Positions 7,783-16,094 of a DNA stretch of 64,000 nt are shown one piece after another. Each line of letters starts with the position of its first letter. The stretch's first letter is position 1. The notes below the pieces were generated by a model. The model searched no databases. It saw only the letters and a program-made list of their open reading frames with translations, and was not told the origin of the DNA. This DNA comes from Actinophytocola sp049647105 (lineage in GTDB: Bacteria; Actinomycetota; Actinomycetes; Mycobacteriales; Pseudonocardiaceae), in the NCBI RefSeq assembly GCF_049647105.1, contig NZ_JBARWZ010000121.1, forward strand, positions 1 to 64,000, given 5' to 3'. A program made the position numbers and the translations under genes.

Positions 7783-8428
7783 CTGCTGCCGTCCCGTGCT
7801 CGTGCTCCGCACAGCGCTTCGCGCCGTTGCCAATCGACGCTCAGTGTCCCCGATGGCGATGGAAGTCGGCTGCCGCATGTCCGGCGTGTTCAGTAGACCA
7901 GCACCCAAGGTCAGGCAATATCTTCACTACACAGGCAGCGCTAGGTTTATTCAGGTGCTACCTTAGTTGAGTGTCAGACATATACACGGCCCGATGGGGA
8001 GGAGGTGCCTCGGCACCCAACGCCTTCATCACACTGCCGACGCGACACCGTTCGCGATCCGCACCGGCAGTGATCCGCTGGACTCGCGTCGACCGCCCAG
8101 CCCGTGCACACGGGGTGGGCGAGCACAAGTTTGGCAAGGCCCACAGTCCTGCCGAACGACAAGAGTTCAGCACGGCCACGAGCGCCGGCCCCGCACACGT
8201 GCATCCGGGGAGTAAAGGCCCATTGGTCGTGACAGCTTCGGCAATTCCAGCTCATTCAACGCACGTCATGGTGCGTGCCCGCGCCGCCACCAAACCCGCC
8301 TCGTGCGGACCAGCGAGCGCAGGTGTTGGCGGCTGGAGTTGCCCGCTGTGTCGACGGTTCCTGTCGCCGACCAGCAGTCCCGTGAACCTGCGCCACCCGC
8401 GAGCTTCATGGGCACGAAGGGGACGCTC
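7783..8428. other. Gap without a supported gene between HTH regulator and small ORF
   Basis: About 650 bases with no reading frame that looks like a real protein on either strand; the long plus-strand frame from 7971 gives Ser/Arg/Pro-rich shadow sequence. A short AT-richer patch at 7915-7985 is the likely site of the divergent promoters for the regulator (minus) and the recombinase block (plus). I see no clear repeat or hairpin. Confidence 0.4.
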
Positions 8429-8749
8429 ATGTGCGCTCAACCCCGCAACCCCGACCAGGCCAATGACAACTATGTCGACGTTTCCGCTCCGGCCGATCAG
8501 GAGCAGCAGGAAAGCCCCGACGACACGCAGACCAGACAGCCCCGACGACACGTTGGCGCGGGCAGGACCGTGCGCAACGTCGTGGTGCGCGGCGTTCGCC
8601 GCGATCCCCCCGACACGAGCAAGCTCGCGCGGGTCGTCGCAAGTCTCGCGGCAGCCATGTTGGCCGTCGAATCCGGCGAGCAACCGGCGCTCGCCGAGTC
8701 GGACACCGCAGGCGCCAGCCACCGCGATCACCACCGCGACGCGGCATGA
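8429..8749 (+). CDS. Small conserved hypothetical protein of integrated elements
   Basis: A 106-residue protein. The ATG at 8429 is preceded by GAAGGGGA at 8416-8423; the frame is open further upstream but without a start of equal quality. The N-terminal half is polar and probably disordered. The C-terminal half contains VRNVVVRGVRRDPPDTSKLARVV followed by an Ala-rich helix (ASLAAAMLAVE). This beta-strand, DPPD, amphipathic-helix pattern recurs in short proteins next to serine recombinases in actinomycete elements. No catalytic motif is visible and the role is unknown. Confidence 0.5.
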   Translation: MCAQPRNPDQANDNYVDVSAPADQEQQESPDDTQTRQPRRHVGAGRTVRNVVVRGVRRDPPDTSKLARVVASLAAAMLAVESGEQPALAESDTAGASHRDHHRDAA

Positions 8750-8942
8750 TGTCGCGCGTTCGCGCTCGCGAAATGCCGCCTGCCTGTTTCTCGTACGCGT
8801 GGTGAGGGCCTCGCGGAGATCGAGCAGACGGACGCACCCGCAGATCGTCGCGACCGTCCGTCATCACGAGCCAGCAATCCCACCGGGGCTCACTGCTTTG
8901 CCCACCACCATCCCCATCCAAGACGACTCACAACGAGGTGTC

Positions 8943-9311
8943 ATGACCAGCGCCTACGCCAACTCCGACAACGCACTCCGACCGTCGGATCCCCCTGTGC
9001 CCGCCACCCCCGCGGTGATCTACATGCGCATGGGCTCGCCCGGACGGGCCGAGACCGACGACAGCGTCGCGGCCCAGCGTGAGGCATGTCTCCGCAAGGC
9101 CAGGGAAATGGGTTTCTCGCTCATCGACGAGTACACCGACCCGAACGCTCGACTCTGGCGACGAGCCGAAACGCCAGCTGTTCCCACGCATGCTCGCGCG
9201 GCTCCGCCAACCGTTGAGAAACAGCAACCAGGCCGCGAATTCGCCGCTCGCGATCAGCGCGGGGCCGAACCGTCAGGACCACGGGCCGACTGCACGGGGT
9301 CCTCCGTCTAG
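8943..9311 (+). pseudogene. Decayed duplicate of the serine recombinase N-terminus
   Basis: The frame starts MTSAYAN, nearly identical to the MTSAYAD start of the intact recombinase at 9336. It then follows the resolvase fold (AVIYMRMGSPGRAETDD, AAQREACLRKAREMGF, LIDEYTDP). The catalytic motif YLRVSS of the intact copy reads YMRMGS here, so the nucleophilic Ser is Gly. Similarity then jumps frame at about 9160: EPKRQLFPRMLARLRQ, matching TKREAFQRMLARVRAQ of the intact gene, is encoded in another frame. Substitution of the catalytic residue, a frameshift and loss of everything downstream make this a dead partial duplication. Confidence 0.75.
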
Positions 9312-9335
9312 GCCACCGTCAAGAAGGAGGTGTTC

Positions 9336-11291
9336 ATGACCAGCGCCTATGCCGACCTCATCGATGAACTACAGCAGGACGTCACCATCCCCATCCAGCT
9401 GCCGACGGACGACCTTGCTCCCGGCAATCGCGCAGTGATCTACCTGCGCGTGTCCTCGACCGGGCAAGTCCGGACCGACTACAACCCGGAAGGCATCTCC
9501 ATTCCGGCCCAACGGGAAGCGTGCCTTCGCAAGGCGCGAGACCTCGGCGTCACGGTCATCGACGAGTACGTCGAGCCCGGACGCTCAGCCATGGAGATGA
9601 CCAAACGCGAAGCGTTCCAGCGCATGCTTGCGCGAGTTCGCGCCCAGGGCGACGTTGACGTCATCATCATCTACCAGCTCTCGCGTATGGCACGGAACCG
9701 CTACGACGACGCGATCGTCATGGCGGACCTGCGCAAGCGCGGCGTCACTCTGGTCTCGGCCACCGAGGCCATCGACGACACCCCGGTCGGCCAGCTGATG
9801 CACGGCATCCTGGCCACGTTCAACGAGTACCAATCCCGCCAGTCCGGTGCCGACATCGCCTACAAGATGGGCCAGAAGGCCCGCAACGGCGGCACCCTGG
9901 GTCGAGCCAAGCTGGGCTACCTCAACCACATCGACCACTCCGACGGCCGCGTGATCCGCACGATCATCGTCGACCCCGAACGGGCGCCCTTTGTCCAGCT
10001 GGGGTTCGAGCTCTTCGCCACCGGCGACTACACCCACGAAGAGCTGGCCGACGAACTCTACGACCGCGGCCTCCGCACCAGGGCCACCCAGCGGCACCCA
10101 GCCAAGAAGGTCTCCGAGAACAAGATTTCGCAAATGCTGCGTGATCGCTACTACCTCGGATTCGTCGAGTATGACGGCGAAGAAATCCAGGGGCGACATG
10201 AGCCGCTCATCGACGAGGACCTCTTCGACACCGTCCACGAGACCCTCGAATCGCGCATGACGGCACAAGAACGCCGTCGCGTCCACCACCACTACCTCAA
10301 GGGGTCGCTCTTCTGTGGACGCTGCCAACGTGACGGCATCAAGCGGCGGATGATCATCCAACGGACCATCAACTCCAAGGGCGCCGAATACCTGTACTTC
10401 TTCTGCCGCGGCCGGCAGAAGGGGGCGTGCCAAGCACCCCACGTCAACATCACACTCGTCGAGGACGCCGTTGAGCGCCATTACTCCGCGATTCGCTTCA
10501 GCCAGCCGTTCATCACTGACATGCGTGATCAGATCGATGCCGTGATCGGCGACCAGGAAAAGTCCGCACGCCTGCTGCGCAAGCAGATCACCGCACAGCT
10601 CAAGGAACTCGACACGAAGGAGGAGAACTTGATCGACCTCGCTGCCGACAGCACGCTGCCTCGGACCAAGGTCAAGGAGAAGCTACGCGACATCGCACGC
10701 GAGCGCCGTCGGCTGGAGGGGCGCCTGGACACGACCAACGCCGACCTCACCGACAGCGCCCGGCTCGTCGACGCCAGCCTTACCCTGCTCGCACAGCCCG
10801 ACAAGCTGTACCGACGCTGCGACGACCAGCAGCGGCGTCTACTCAACCAAGCGATCTTCCACGCCATCTACATCGAGGACGAGAAGATCACAGACGGTGA
10901 GCTCAGGGAGCCTTTCGGGGAGCTCCACACCATCCAACGCCAGCAAGCCACGCCAACCAACCCGCAGCCCACAAAAAAGGCCACCCACATTGCGGGTGGC
11001 CCATGCTCGCCGTCAAGCGTCGCGGTCCTACTCCGTGGCCTTCATTCAGGCACTTGTTCTAGTAAGACCCCTAAGGTGGAGCTGCGGGGAATCGAACCCC
11101 GGACCTTCTCGATGCGAACGAGACGCGCTACCAACTGCGCTACAGCCCCTGATCTGCGTGCCGGGGAAGAGTATCAGACGCCTATTCGCCCACCGCACGG
11201 CGGTAGGGCAGGTTGGCTGCCTCGTCGAGGTCCTCGAAGGCGGGGTCTTCGTCGTCGATGTCGACGAGCACGGCGCCAGCGTGGTGGGTGA
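9336..11291 (+). CDS. Large serine recombinase (element integrase) with 3' end running into host DNA
   Basis: The ATG at 9336 is used because AAGGAGG at 9324-9330 precedes it; a GTG at 9330 overlaps that site. Domains are resolvase catalytic (about residues 33-190, YLRVSS with nucleophile Ser40 and the IIYQLSRMARN block), Recombinase domain (about 200-320, GRAKLGYLNH to YYLGFVEYDGEEIQGRHEPLI), a zinc ribbon (LFCGRCQ and YFFCRGRQKGAC) and a coiled coil with Leu/Arg/Glu heptads (about 395-500). It catalyses integration and excision of the element. Normal members end shortly after the coiled coil. Here the frame stays open past about residue 540, crosses a host terminator and tRNA-Ala in antisense and stops only at 11291. 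The last 110 residues are therefore an integration artefact and the original stop was lost with the other att half. Confidence 0.85.
   Translation: MTSAYADLIDELQQDVTIPIQLPTDDLAPGNRAVIYLRVSSTGQVRTDYNPEGISIPAQREACLRKARDLGVTVIDEYVEPGRSAMEMTKREAFQRMLARVRAQGDVDVIIIYQLSRMARNRYDDAIVMADLRKRGVTLVSATEAIDDTPVGQLMHGILATFNEYQSRQSGADIAYKMGQKARNGGTLGRAKLGYLNHIDHSDGRVIRTIIVDPERAPFVQLGFELFATGDYTHEELADELYDRGLRTRATQRHPAKKVSENKISQMLRDRYYLGFVEYDGEEIQGRHEPLIDEDLFDTVHETLESRMTAQERRRVHHHYLKGSLFCGRCQRDGIKRRMIIQRTINSKGAEYLYFFCRGRQKGACQAPHVNITLVEDAVERHYSAIRFSQPFITDMRDQIDAVIGDQEKSARLLRKQITAQLKELDTKEENLIDLAADSTLPRTKVKEKLRDIARERRRLEGRLDTTNADLTDSARLVDASLTLLAQPDKLYRRCDDQQRRLLNQAIFHAIYIEDEKITDGELREPFGELHTIQRQQATPTNPQPTKKATHIAGGPCSPSSVAVLLRGLHSGTCSSKTPKVELRGIEPRTFSMRTRRATNCATAPDLRAGEEYQTPIRPPHGGRAGWLPRRGPRRRGLRRRCRRARRQRGG
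10900..10975. other. Inferred right attachment junction (attR) of the integrated element
   Basis: The recombinase protein matches its family up to roughly position 10900. From 10973 onward the sequence is explained as the terminator and 3' flank of host tRNA-Ala. The crossover should lie between. The exact core cannot be fixed because the left junction is outside the window. Confidence 0.35.
10973..11002 (-). terminator. Rho-independent terminator of tRNA-Ala
   Basis: Perfect 8-bp inverted repeat GGCCACCC / GGGTGGCC at 10979-11001 with a 7-nt loop, preceded on the plus strand by six A residues. Read on the minus strand this is a GC stem followed by a T-tract, correctly oriented 75 nt downstream of tRNA-Ala. 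It lies inside the overextended recombinase frame. Confidence 0.8.
11077..11149 (-). tRNA. tRNA-Ala (anticodon CGC)
   Basis: The minus strand folds as a full cloverleaf. The acceptor GGGGCTG pairs with CAGCTCC (one G-T pair). The D arm is GCGC/GCGC, the anticodon arm is TCTCG-TTCGCAT-CGAGA with anticodon CGC, and the T arm is CGGGG-TTCGATT-CCCCG. The discriminator base is A; the 3' CCA is not encoded (ACCT follows). It lies next to the element junction, consistent with this locus being the integration target, and next to glpR as in other actinomycetes. Confidence 0.95.
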
Positions 11292-12033
11292 CGGGCACGG
11301 CGGGGCCGTCGAGGACGCGCTCGCGCTGGACGGGCGGCTCCTCTTCCTCGTGGTAGATCTCCTCGACGTACTCCTCGACGGTGCGTGGCTCTTCTTCGGT
11401 GTACCGCGCGAGGGCCTGGGCACGGCGGACACGCTGCATGCGGGCGAGCCGGCGTTCGCGGATCTCGTTCTCGATGCGGACCTGCCTGCGGAGGTAGCCG
11501 AGGTAGGTGACGAGTACGAGGTCGATGGCGCCGTGGGCCCACCACACCGGGGGGTAGAAAACCGCTGCGGCGACGGCGGTGAGGATCGCGCCGATGATCA
11601 TGGCGAGGACGACGCGCTGCCGGAACGCGTACCTGGCGCGTGCGATCACGGCGGCCGCTTCGGGGTCGAAGCCGCCCCTGCCGGGGCGGTAGCGACGCTG
11701 ATAGCCGTCGTCGTAGTAGTTCATGTCGGCCTGGCCAGTGTCGTCATCCGGCACATCCTCCGAGACTTCAGTGACCTGCGCCACCAATTCTCCCTCGAAA
11801 TCCTCCCGGATATCGTCGTCTTCGTGCACGGGGGTCCCCTCCGTGTCGAACGTGTCGAGCCCGGCGTCGAACTCCGCCCCCGTGTCGGCCTCTCCGTCTC
11901 CACTGCGCAGCACCCGCGCACCCAGCGCGGCGTCGCCGGTCTTGGCGACCTCCTGCCGCTTGCGCACGATCATCGGCACGAGGACGACGAGCCATGCGAT
12001 AACGAGCGCGACCACGACAAGTGAGCTCGGCAT
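11182..12033 (-). CDS. glpR: GlpR/SepX-type divisome membrane protein
   Basis: A 283-residue membrane protein. The start is the ATG at 12033 (MPSSLVVVALVIAWLVVLVPMIVRKRQ), giving the short N-out signature helix of the family and a GGGGGAGG ribosome-binding site. A charged acidic linker follows, then two adjacent membrane segments at about 155-200 and a long acidic C-terminal tail (EEEPRTVEEYVEEIYHEEEE). This is the actinobacterial gephyrin-like molybdotransferase receptor GlpR, also known as SepX in Streptomyces. In Corynebacterium and Streptomyces it links the MoeA-like protein Glp or FtsZ to the membrane at the division septum. Glp is encoded two genes upstream in the same direction. Confidence is high from the N-terminus and synteny. 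Confidence 0.8.
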   Translation of the reverse strand: MPSSLVVVALVIAWLVVLVPMIVRKRQEVAKTGDAALGARVLRSGDGEADTGAEFDAGLDTFDTEGTPVHEDDDIREDFEGELVAQVTEVSEDVPDDDTGQADMNYYDDGYQRRYRPGRGGFDPEAAAVIARARYAFRQRVVLAMIIGAILTAVAAAVFYPPVWWAHGAIDLVLVTYLGYLRRQVRIENEIRERRLARMQRVRRAQALARYTEEEPRTVEEYVEEIYHEEEEPPVQRERVLDGPAVPVTHHAGAVLVDIDDEDPAFEDLDEAANLPYRRAVGE

Positions 12034-12144
12034 GTCTCGGCACCTCCCCCGCGCAGACATGTGACTATGTGCGACGACTCCCGTGCCACGTTAGTCACAA
12101 CAGTCACAGGTGTGTCGGAGGCGCGCCGACGCACGTCCGGGTGA

Positions 12145-12813
12145 TCAGAGGTGCTCAGCGTGCCCTTCGGCGACGAGCCGGGACACGAGTCCACTCGGAA
12201 CGTCCTCTGTGGTCAGTGCGAAGCAGAGGTGGTCGCGCCAGCCGCCCGCGACGTCGAGATATCGCCGGAACAGGCCTTCCTGGCGGAATCCGAGCCTGGT
12301 GAGCACCCGGATGCTCGGCGCGTTCTCCGGCCGCACGGTGGCCTCGAGCCGATGCAGCCCGGCATGGAGGAAGCAGTGGTCCACGACGAGCGCGGCGGCC
12401 GAGGAGGCGACCCCGCCGCCAACGGCGTGCGTACCGACCCAGTAACCGATCCACGCCGAGCACAACGAGCCGCGGACGACGTTACCGACCGTCACCTGCC
12501 CGGCGAGCTCCCCGTCGACGGTGATCACGAACGGCAGCGACATGCCGCGCCGCGCGAGACCGCGGAGCGTGGACCACTGGGCAGGCCAGGCGAACGCGGC
12601 GTTGTTGTTGTCCCAGTCGCCGGGCGCGGTGGGTTCCCACCCCTCCAGGTGCCGCCGGTCGCGGCGGCGGATCCGGCTCCACGCGGCCGCGTCGGAGAGT
12701 TTGGGTTTGCGAACCTCGAGCACACCCGCACGGACACGCAGCGGTCCGAGGTGGGCAGGCCAGCCGGGATGGCGGCCGACCGGGCCCTGGCCATAGCTCA
12801 ACTGCTCAGCCAC
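12145..12813 (-). CDS. GNAT family N-acetyltransferase (RimJ/RimL-like)
   Basis: A 222-residue protein of the GNAT_3/RimJ type. Residues LEVRKPKLSDAAAW form the first strand-helix. FVITVDGELAGQVTVGNV leads to the acetyl-CoA-binding region, whose WIGYWVGTHAVGGGVASSAAALV block replaces the classic RxxGxG/A loop. GLHRLEATVRPENAPSIRVLTRLGFRQEG is the typical C-terminal motif. It probably acetylates a protein N-terminus or a small amine; the substrate is unknown. The GTG start at 12813 overlaps the glp stop by 8 nt, so it is translated with glp, and glpR follows downstream. A RimJ-like gene between glp and glpR is common in actinomycetes. Confidence 0.8.
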   Translation of the reverse strand: MAEQLSYGQGPVGRHPGWPAHLGPLRVRAGVLEVRKPKLSDAAAWSRIRRRDRRHLEGWEPTAPGDWDNNNAAFAWPAQWSTLRGLARRGMSLPFVITVDGELAGQVTVGNVVRGSLCSAWIGYWVGTHAVGGGVASSAAALVVDHCFLHAGLHRLEATVRPENAPSIRVLTRLGFRQEGLFRRYLDVAGGWRDHLCFALTTEDVPSGLVSRLVAEGHAEHL

Positions 12814-14029
12814 GTTGGGCCAGGAAACTGACCTGGACCTCTTCGCCCGCGACGACCTCGGTGGTCTCCTCGTCCACGAGGATCAGGCAGTTGGCCTCGG
12901 CGAGCGCGGCGAGTAGGTGCGAACCCGACTGGCCGAGCGGCTGGGCGAGGTACTCGCCGTTGCTCTCGTCCCGGAGCAGCTGTGCGCGCAGGAAACCGCG
13001 GCGTCCCTTGACCGACACGATCGGGGAGAGTAGCCGGGCGGTGATGTGGCGCCGATGCGGGTTGCGCTTCCCCTGTGCGGCACGGATCAGCGGGCGCACC
13101 ATCGCCTCGAACACGATGAGCGCGCTCATCGGGTTGCTCGGCAGGAAGAACGTCGGCACGGCGTCCGGGCCGAGCCGTCCGAAGCCCTGCACCGAGCCGG
13201 GGTGCATGGCGACACGGCTCATGTCGATGTCGCCGAGGTCGGACAGGGACGACCGGATCTCCTGCGCCAGCTCGCCCCCGACCCCGCCCGCGATGACCAC
13301 GATCTCGCTCAGCAGCAGCCTGCCCTCGATGGTCTCCCGCAGCCGCCGCGAGTCCGTCGAGACGACGCCGACGCGGTTGACCTCCGCGCCCGCGTCCCGT
13401 GCGGCGGCCGAGAGCGAGTACGAGTTGACGTCGTAGACCTGGCCCTGGCCGGGGGTGCGGTCGATGTCGACGAGCTCGTCGCCGAGCGAGATGATCGACA
13501 CCCTCGGCCGCGGGTACACGAGCACCTTGGCCCTGCCGACGGCGGCGAGCAGCCCGACCTGTGCCGAGCCGATCGCCGATCCTCGGCGCACGGCGACGTC
13601 ACCGGTCTGCACGTCCTCACCGGTGCGCCGGACGAACGCGGCGGACGGCACCGGCTGCTTGACGGTCACCCGCGCGTGGTGCCCGTCGGTGTAACCGAGC
13701 GGCACGACGGCGTCGGCGAGCGTGGGCAGGGGCGCGCCGGTGACGACGCGTACCGCCTGCCCCGGCTGCAGTCTGCGTGGCTGCCGGGACCCGGCCGTGA
13801 TCTCGCCGACGACCGGCAGCAGCACCGGGTCGGCACCTGCCGCCTGCACGTCGACGCTGCGGACCGCATAGCCGTCCACTGCCGCCTGGTCGAAGCCGGG
13901 CAAGGCGCGCTCTGCGACGACCTCCTCCGCGCACAGCAAACCCTGCGCCTCGGAAATGGCCACACGCACCGGCGCAGGCCTGACTGCGGCGGCGAGCGCC
14001 CGCCCGAGCTGCTCGTCGACTGACCTCAT
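12806..14029 (-). CDS. glp: MoeA-like molybdotransferase Glp (gephyrin-like)
   Basis: A 407-residue MoeA/gephyrin family protein. The N-terminus (SVDEQLGRALAAAVRPAPV) and PGFDQAAVDGYAVR correspond to MoeA domains I-II. PRVSIISLGDELVD through GQVYDVNSYSLSAAARDAGA is the MPT-binding MoCF domain. VIAGGVGGELAQEIRSSL replaces the usual GGVSxGDxD motif and lacks its second acidic residue, as in divisome-type Glp proteins. PSNPMSALIVFEAMVRPLI and a C-terminal beta-barrel domain complete the fold. In Corynebacterium this paralogue binds FtsZ and the GlpR receptor in cell division rather than, or in addition to, inserting molybdate. Position between galU and glpR supports the Glp name over a purely metabolic moeA. 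Confidence 0.8.
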   Translation of the reverse strand: MRSVDEQLGRALAAAVRPAPVRVAISEAQGLLCAEEVVAERALPGFDQAAVDGYAVRSVDVQAAGADPVLLPVVGEITAGSRQPRRLQPGQAVRVVTGAPLPTLADAVVPLGYTDGHHARVTVKQPVPSAAFVRRTGEDVQTGDVAVRRGSAIGSAQVGLLAAVGRAKVLVYPRPRVSIISLGDELVDIDRTPGQGQVYDVNSYSLSAAARDAGAEVNRVGVVSTDSRRLRETIEGRLLLSEIVVIAGGVGGELAQEIRSSLSDLGDIDMSRVAMHPGSVQGFGRLGPDAVPTFFLPSNPMSALIVFEAMVRPLIRAAQGKRNPHRRHITARLLSPIVSVKGRRGFLRAQLLRDESNGEYLAQPLGQSGSHLLAALAEANCLILVDEETTEVVAGEEVQVSFLAQRG

Positions 14030-14053
14030 CGCGGTGACCTCACCGTGTCTTGG

Positions 14054-14980
14054 CTACTCCTCGATACGCCCGCGCAGCCACTCGCGCAGATCAGGCCCAT
14101 ACTCGGGGTCAGAGAGCGCAAAGTCCACGGCGGCGCGCAGGAAACCCCCAGGATTGCCCAGGTCGTGACGCCCACCCCGGTGAACGACGACGTGCACGGG
14201 GTGTCCTTCGCTGATCATGAGCGCGATCGCGTCGGTGATCTGGAGCTCGCCACCCGCGCCCGGCACGATGCGCTTGATCGCGTCGAACACGGCCCGGTCC
14301 AGCAGGTAGCGGCCCGCGGCGGCGAAGGTCGACGGCGCCTCATCGGCGGACGGCTTCTCCACCATGCCGATGACCTTCTTGACGTCGGGGTCGTCGGTGT
14401 CCTCGACGTCGAACACGCCGTAGGCGGAGATCTGGTCACGGGGGATGTCGAAGGCACACAGGACGGTGCCGCCGTGCTTGGCGCGGGCGTTGATCATGCG
14501 GCCGAGCACGCCGCGGGGCAGCACGAGGTCGTCGGGGAGGAGGACGGCGACGGCCTGCTCGTCGTCGTCGAGGTTGGGCTCCGCGCAGCCGATCGCGTGC
14601 CCGAGCCCGAGCGCGGTGTCCTGGATGGCGGTCTCGACCTGCTTCAGCAGGGTGGGCGCGTTCTGGACCTTCTTCAGCAGGGCGTCCTTGCCACGGGCCC
14701 GGAGCGTCTCCTCCAGCTCCGGCTGCGGCCGGAAGTACTGCGCGACGGCGTCCTTGCCGGGCGAGGTGACGATGACGAGCCGTTCGAGGCCGGCTTCCGC
14801 GGCCTCGGTGGCGACGTGCTCGATGCCGGGCGTGTCTACGACCGGGAGCAGCTCTTTCGGCACGGATTTGGTGGTCGGCAGGAACCTCGTGCCCAGGCCA
14901 GCGGCCGGAACGATGGCGGTTCGGATGCCTGCGGCCCTGGCCGCGCCGTGCCCAGAAGTGACTGCGGTGGATTGCGCCAT
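14054..14980 (-). CDS. galU: UTP--glucose-1-phosphate uridylyltransferase
   Basis: A 308-residue enzyme that makes UDP-glucose from UTP and glucose-1-phosphate for cell-wall sugars and exopolysaccharide. The signature AIVPAAGLGTRFLPTTKSVPKELLPV is complete. LLPDDLVLP, ISAYGVFDVE, VEKPSADEAPS and AAGRYLLDRAVFDA follow in the order found in bacterial GalU, and the length is normal. An ATG at 15001 would add 7 residues; the ATG at 14980 (MAQSTAVT) is preferred because it leaves room for the divergent promoter shared with the gene at 15005. It ends 24 nt before glp, so galU-glp-GNAT-glpR form one transcription direction. Confidence 0.9.
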   Translation of the reverse strand: MAQSTAVTSGHGAARAAGIRTAIVPAAGLGTRFLPTTKSVPKELLPVVDTPGIEHVATEAAEAGLERLVIVTSPGKDAVAQYFRPQPELEETLRARGKDALLKKVQNAPTLLKQVETAIQDTALGLGHAIGCAEPNLDDDEQAVAVLLPDDLVLPRGVLGRMINARAKHGGTVLCAFDIPRDQISAYGVFDVEDTDDPDVKKVIGMVEKPSADEAPSTFAAAGRYLLDRAVFDAIKRIVPGAGGELQITDAIALMISEGHPVHVVVHRGGRHDLGNPGGFLRAAVDFALSDPEYGPDLREWLRGRIEE

Positions 14981-15004
14981 GGACAGCGACTCTAACCTCA
15001 TGTC

Positions 15005-15613
15005 GTGGCCCGGCCTGGGAGTGATCCAAGTCAGTCAGCCGCACACACCAAGTGGCGGTGGCGCAAGGAGCTGCTCTCCGAACGGAGACGGGTGCCGGGA
15101 GCGGTCCGTTTCTCCGAGGCCATCTCGCTGTCGACACACCTGACCAGCGGTCGCATCGTGCGCCCCGGGCAGACGGTGTGCGCGTACGTCCCGATCGGCT
15201 CGGAGCCGGGATCAGCGCAGATGCTGGAGGATCTCGCCGAGTTCGGCGCGCGGGTCCTGCTCCCGGTCGTGACCGGCAACGGACCGCTCGACTGGGGCTG
15301 GTACCAGGGCAAGGACTCGCTGCGTCCCGGCCCGTACGGGCTGCGGGAGCCGATCGGCGAGCTGCTGGGGTCGTTCGCGCTGCGGATCGCCGATCTGGTG
15401 CTCGTGCCCGCGCTGGCGGTGGACCGTAACGGTGTTCGCCTCGGACGTGGCGCTGGTCACTATGACCGGTCGCTCGCGGACACGGCCCCCGGGACGCACC
15501 TGGTCGCCGTGGTGCGTGACCAGGAGATTTTCGAGACACTGCCGACCGAGCGGCACGACATCAGGATGACCGCGGTGCTCACGCCCAACCGGGGACTCCT
15601 GCGCTTCGTGTGA
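15005..15613 (+). CDS. 5-formyltetrahydrofolate cyclo-ligase
   Basis: A 202-residue enzyme that converts 5-formyl-THF to 5,10-methenyl-THF with ATP. The family motifs are visible: TKWRWRKELLSERRRV at the N-terminus, the CAYVPIGSEPG substrate strand, LVLVPALAVDRNGVRLGRGAGHYDRSL (the GxGxGxYDR nucleotide loop) and an RHDIRMTAVLTP ending. It starts with GTG at 15005, just 24 nt from the divergent galU start, so the promoters overlap. The next gene (fmdB) has the same orientation. Confidence 0.9.
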   Translation: MARPGSDPSQSAAHTKWRWRKELLSERRRVPGAVRFSEAISLSTHLTSGRIVRPGQTVCAYVPIGSEPGSAQMLEDLAEFGARVLLPVVTGNGPLDWGWYQGKDSLRPGPYGLREPIGELLGSFALRIADLVLVPALAVDRNGVRLGRGAGHYDRSLADTAPGTHLVAVVRDQEIFETLPTERHDIRMTAVLTPNRGLLRFV

Positions 15614-15715
15614 ATCGCTTGAGGGCGTTTGCGCTCAGGCACCGCGTTGGCGCAGAATTGTGGTTAGCACTCCATCGCTACGAGTGCCAGTGACTTGGGG
15701 AAGAGGGAGCTACCC

Positions 15716-16063
15716 GTGCCGACCTATCAGTACGCGTGTACGGCGTGCGACCACCGTTTCGACGCGGTGCAGTCGTTCAGCGATGCCTCGCTGACCGAGT
15801 GCCCGGAGTGCGCAGGCAAGCTGCGCAAGCTGTACGGCTCGGTGGGCGTGGTGTTCAAGGGCAGCGGCTTCTACCGGACCGACAGCCGCTCGGAGAGCAA
15901 GTCGCCCGCGACCGCGGCCACCTCGTCCTCTTCGGACAAGTCGTCTTCGGACACGAAGACCTCGGACAAGAAGACCTCGGACAAGCCCGCGACGACGCCT
16001 GCCTCGACGTCGACCTCGTCGTCGTCATCCTCCTCGTCCTCCACGGACAAGGTCGCGTCCTGA
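15716..16063 (+). CDS. FmdB-family zinc-ribbon protein
   Basis: A 115-residue protein. The GTG start at 15716 gives the invariant N-terminus (PTYQYACTACDHRFDAVQSF); GAGGGAG at 15703-15709 precedes it. Two Cys pairs (CTAC and CPEC) make the small zinc ribbon, and the FKGSGFYRTD motif closes the family core at about residue 60. The remaining 55 residues are a Ser/Thr/Lys/Asp low-complexity tail with repeated SDK/TSDK units, as often seen in actinobacterial members. The role is not established; it is described as a regulatory or metal-binding protein. A strong hairpin follows (16095-16119). Confidence 0.85.
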   Translation: MPTYQYACTACDHRFDAVQSFSDASLTECPECAGKLRKLYGSVGVVFKGSGFYRTDSRSESKSPATAATSSSSDKSSSDTKTSDKKTSDKPATTPASTSTSSSSSSSSSTDKVAS

Positions 16064-16094
16064 CGAAGTTGTCCACAGCTCACTGAGTTATCCA

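Noticed and set aside
7971..9311. A 446-codon plus-strand frame covering 7971-9311 as one gene
   Set aside because: Only its last third is protein-like (the recombinase fragment from 8943). The first part is Ser/Pro/Arg shadow and overlaps the better-supported small gene at 8429 in another frame.
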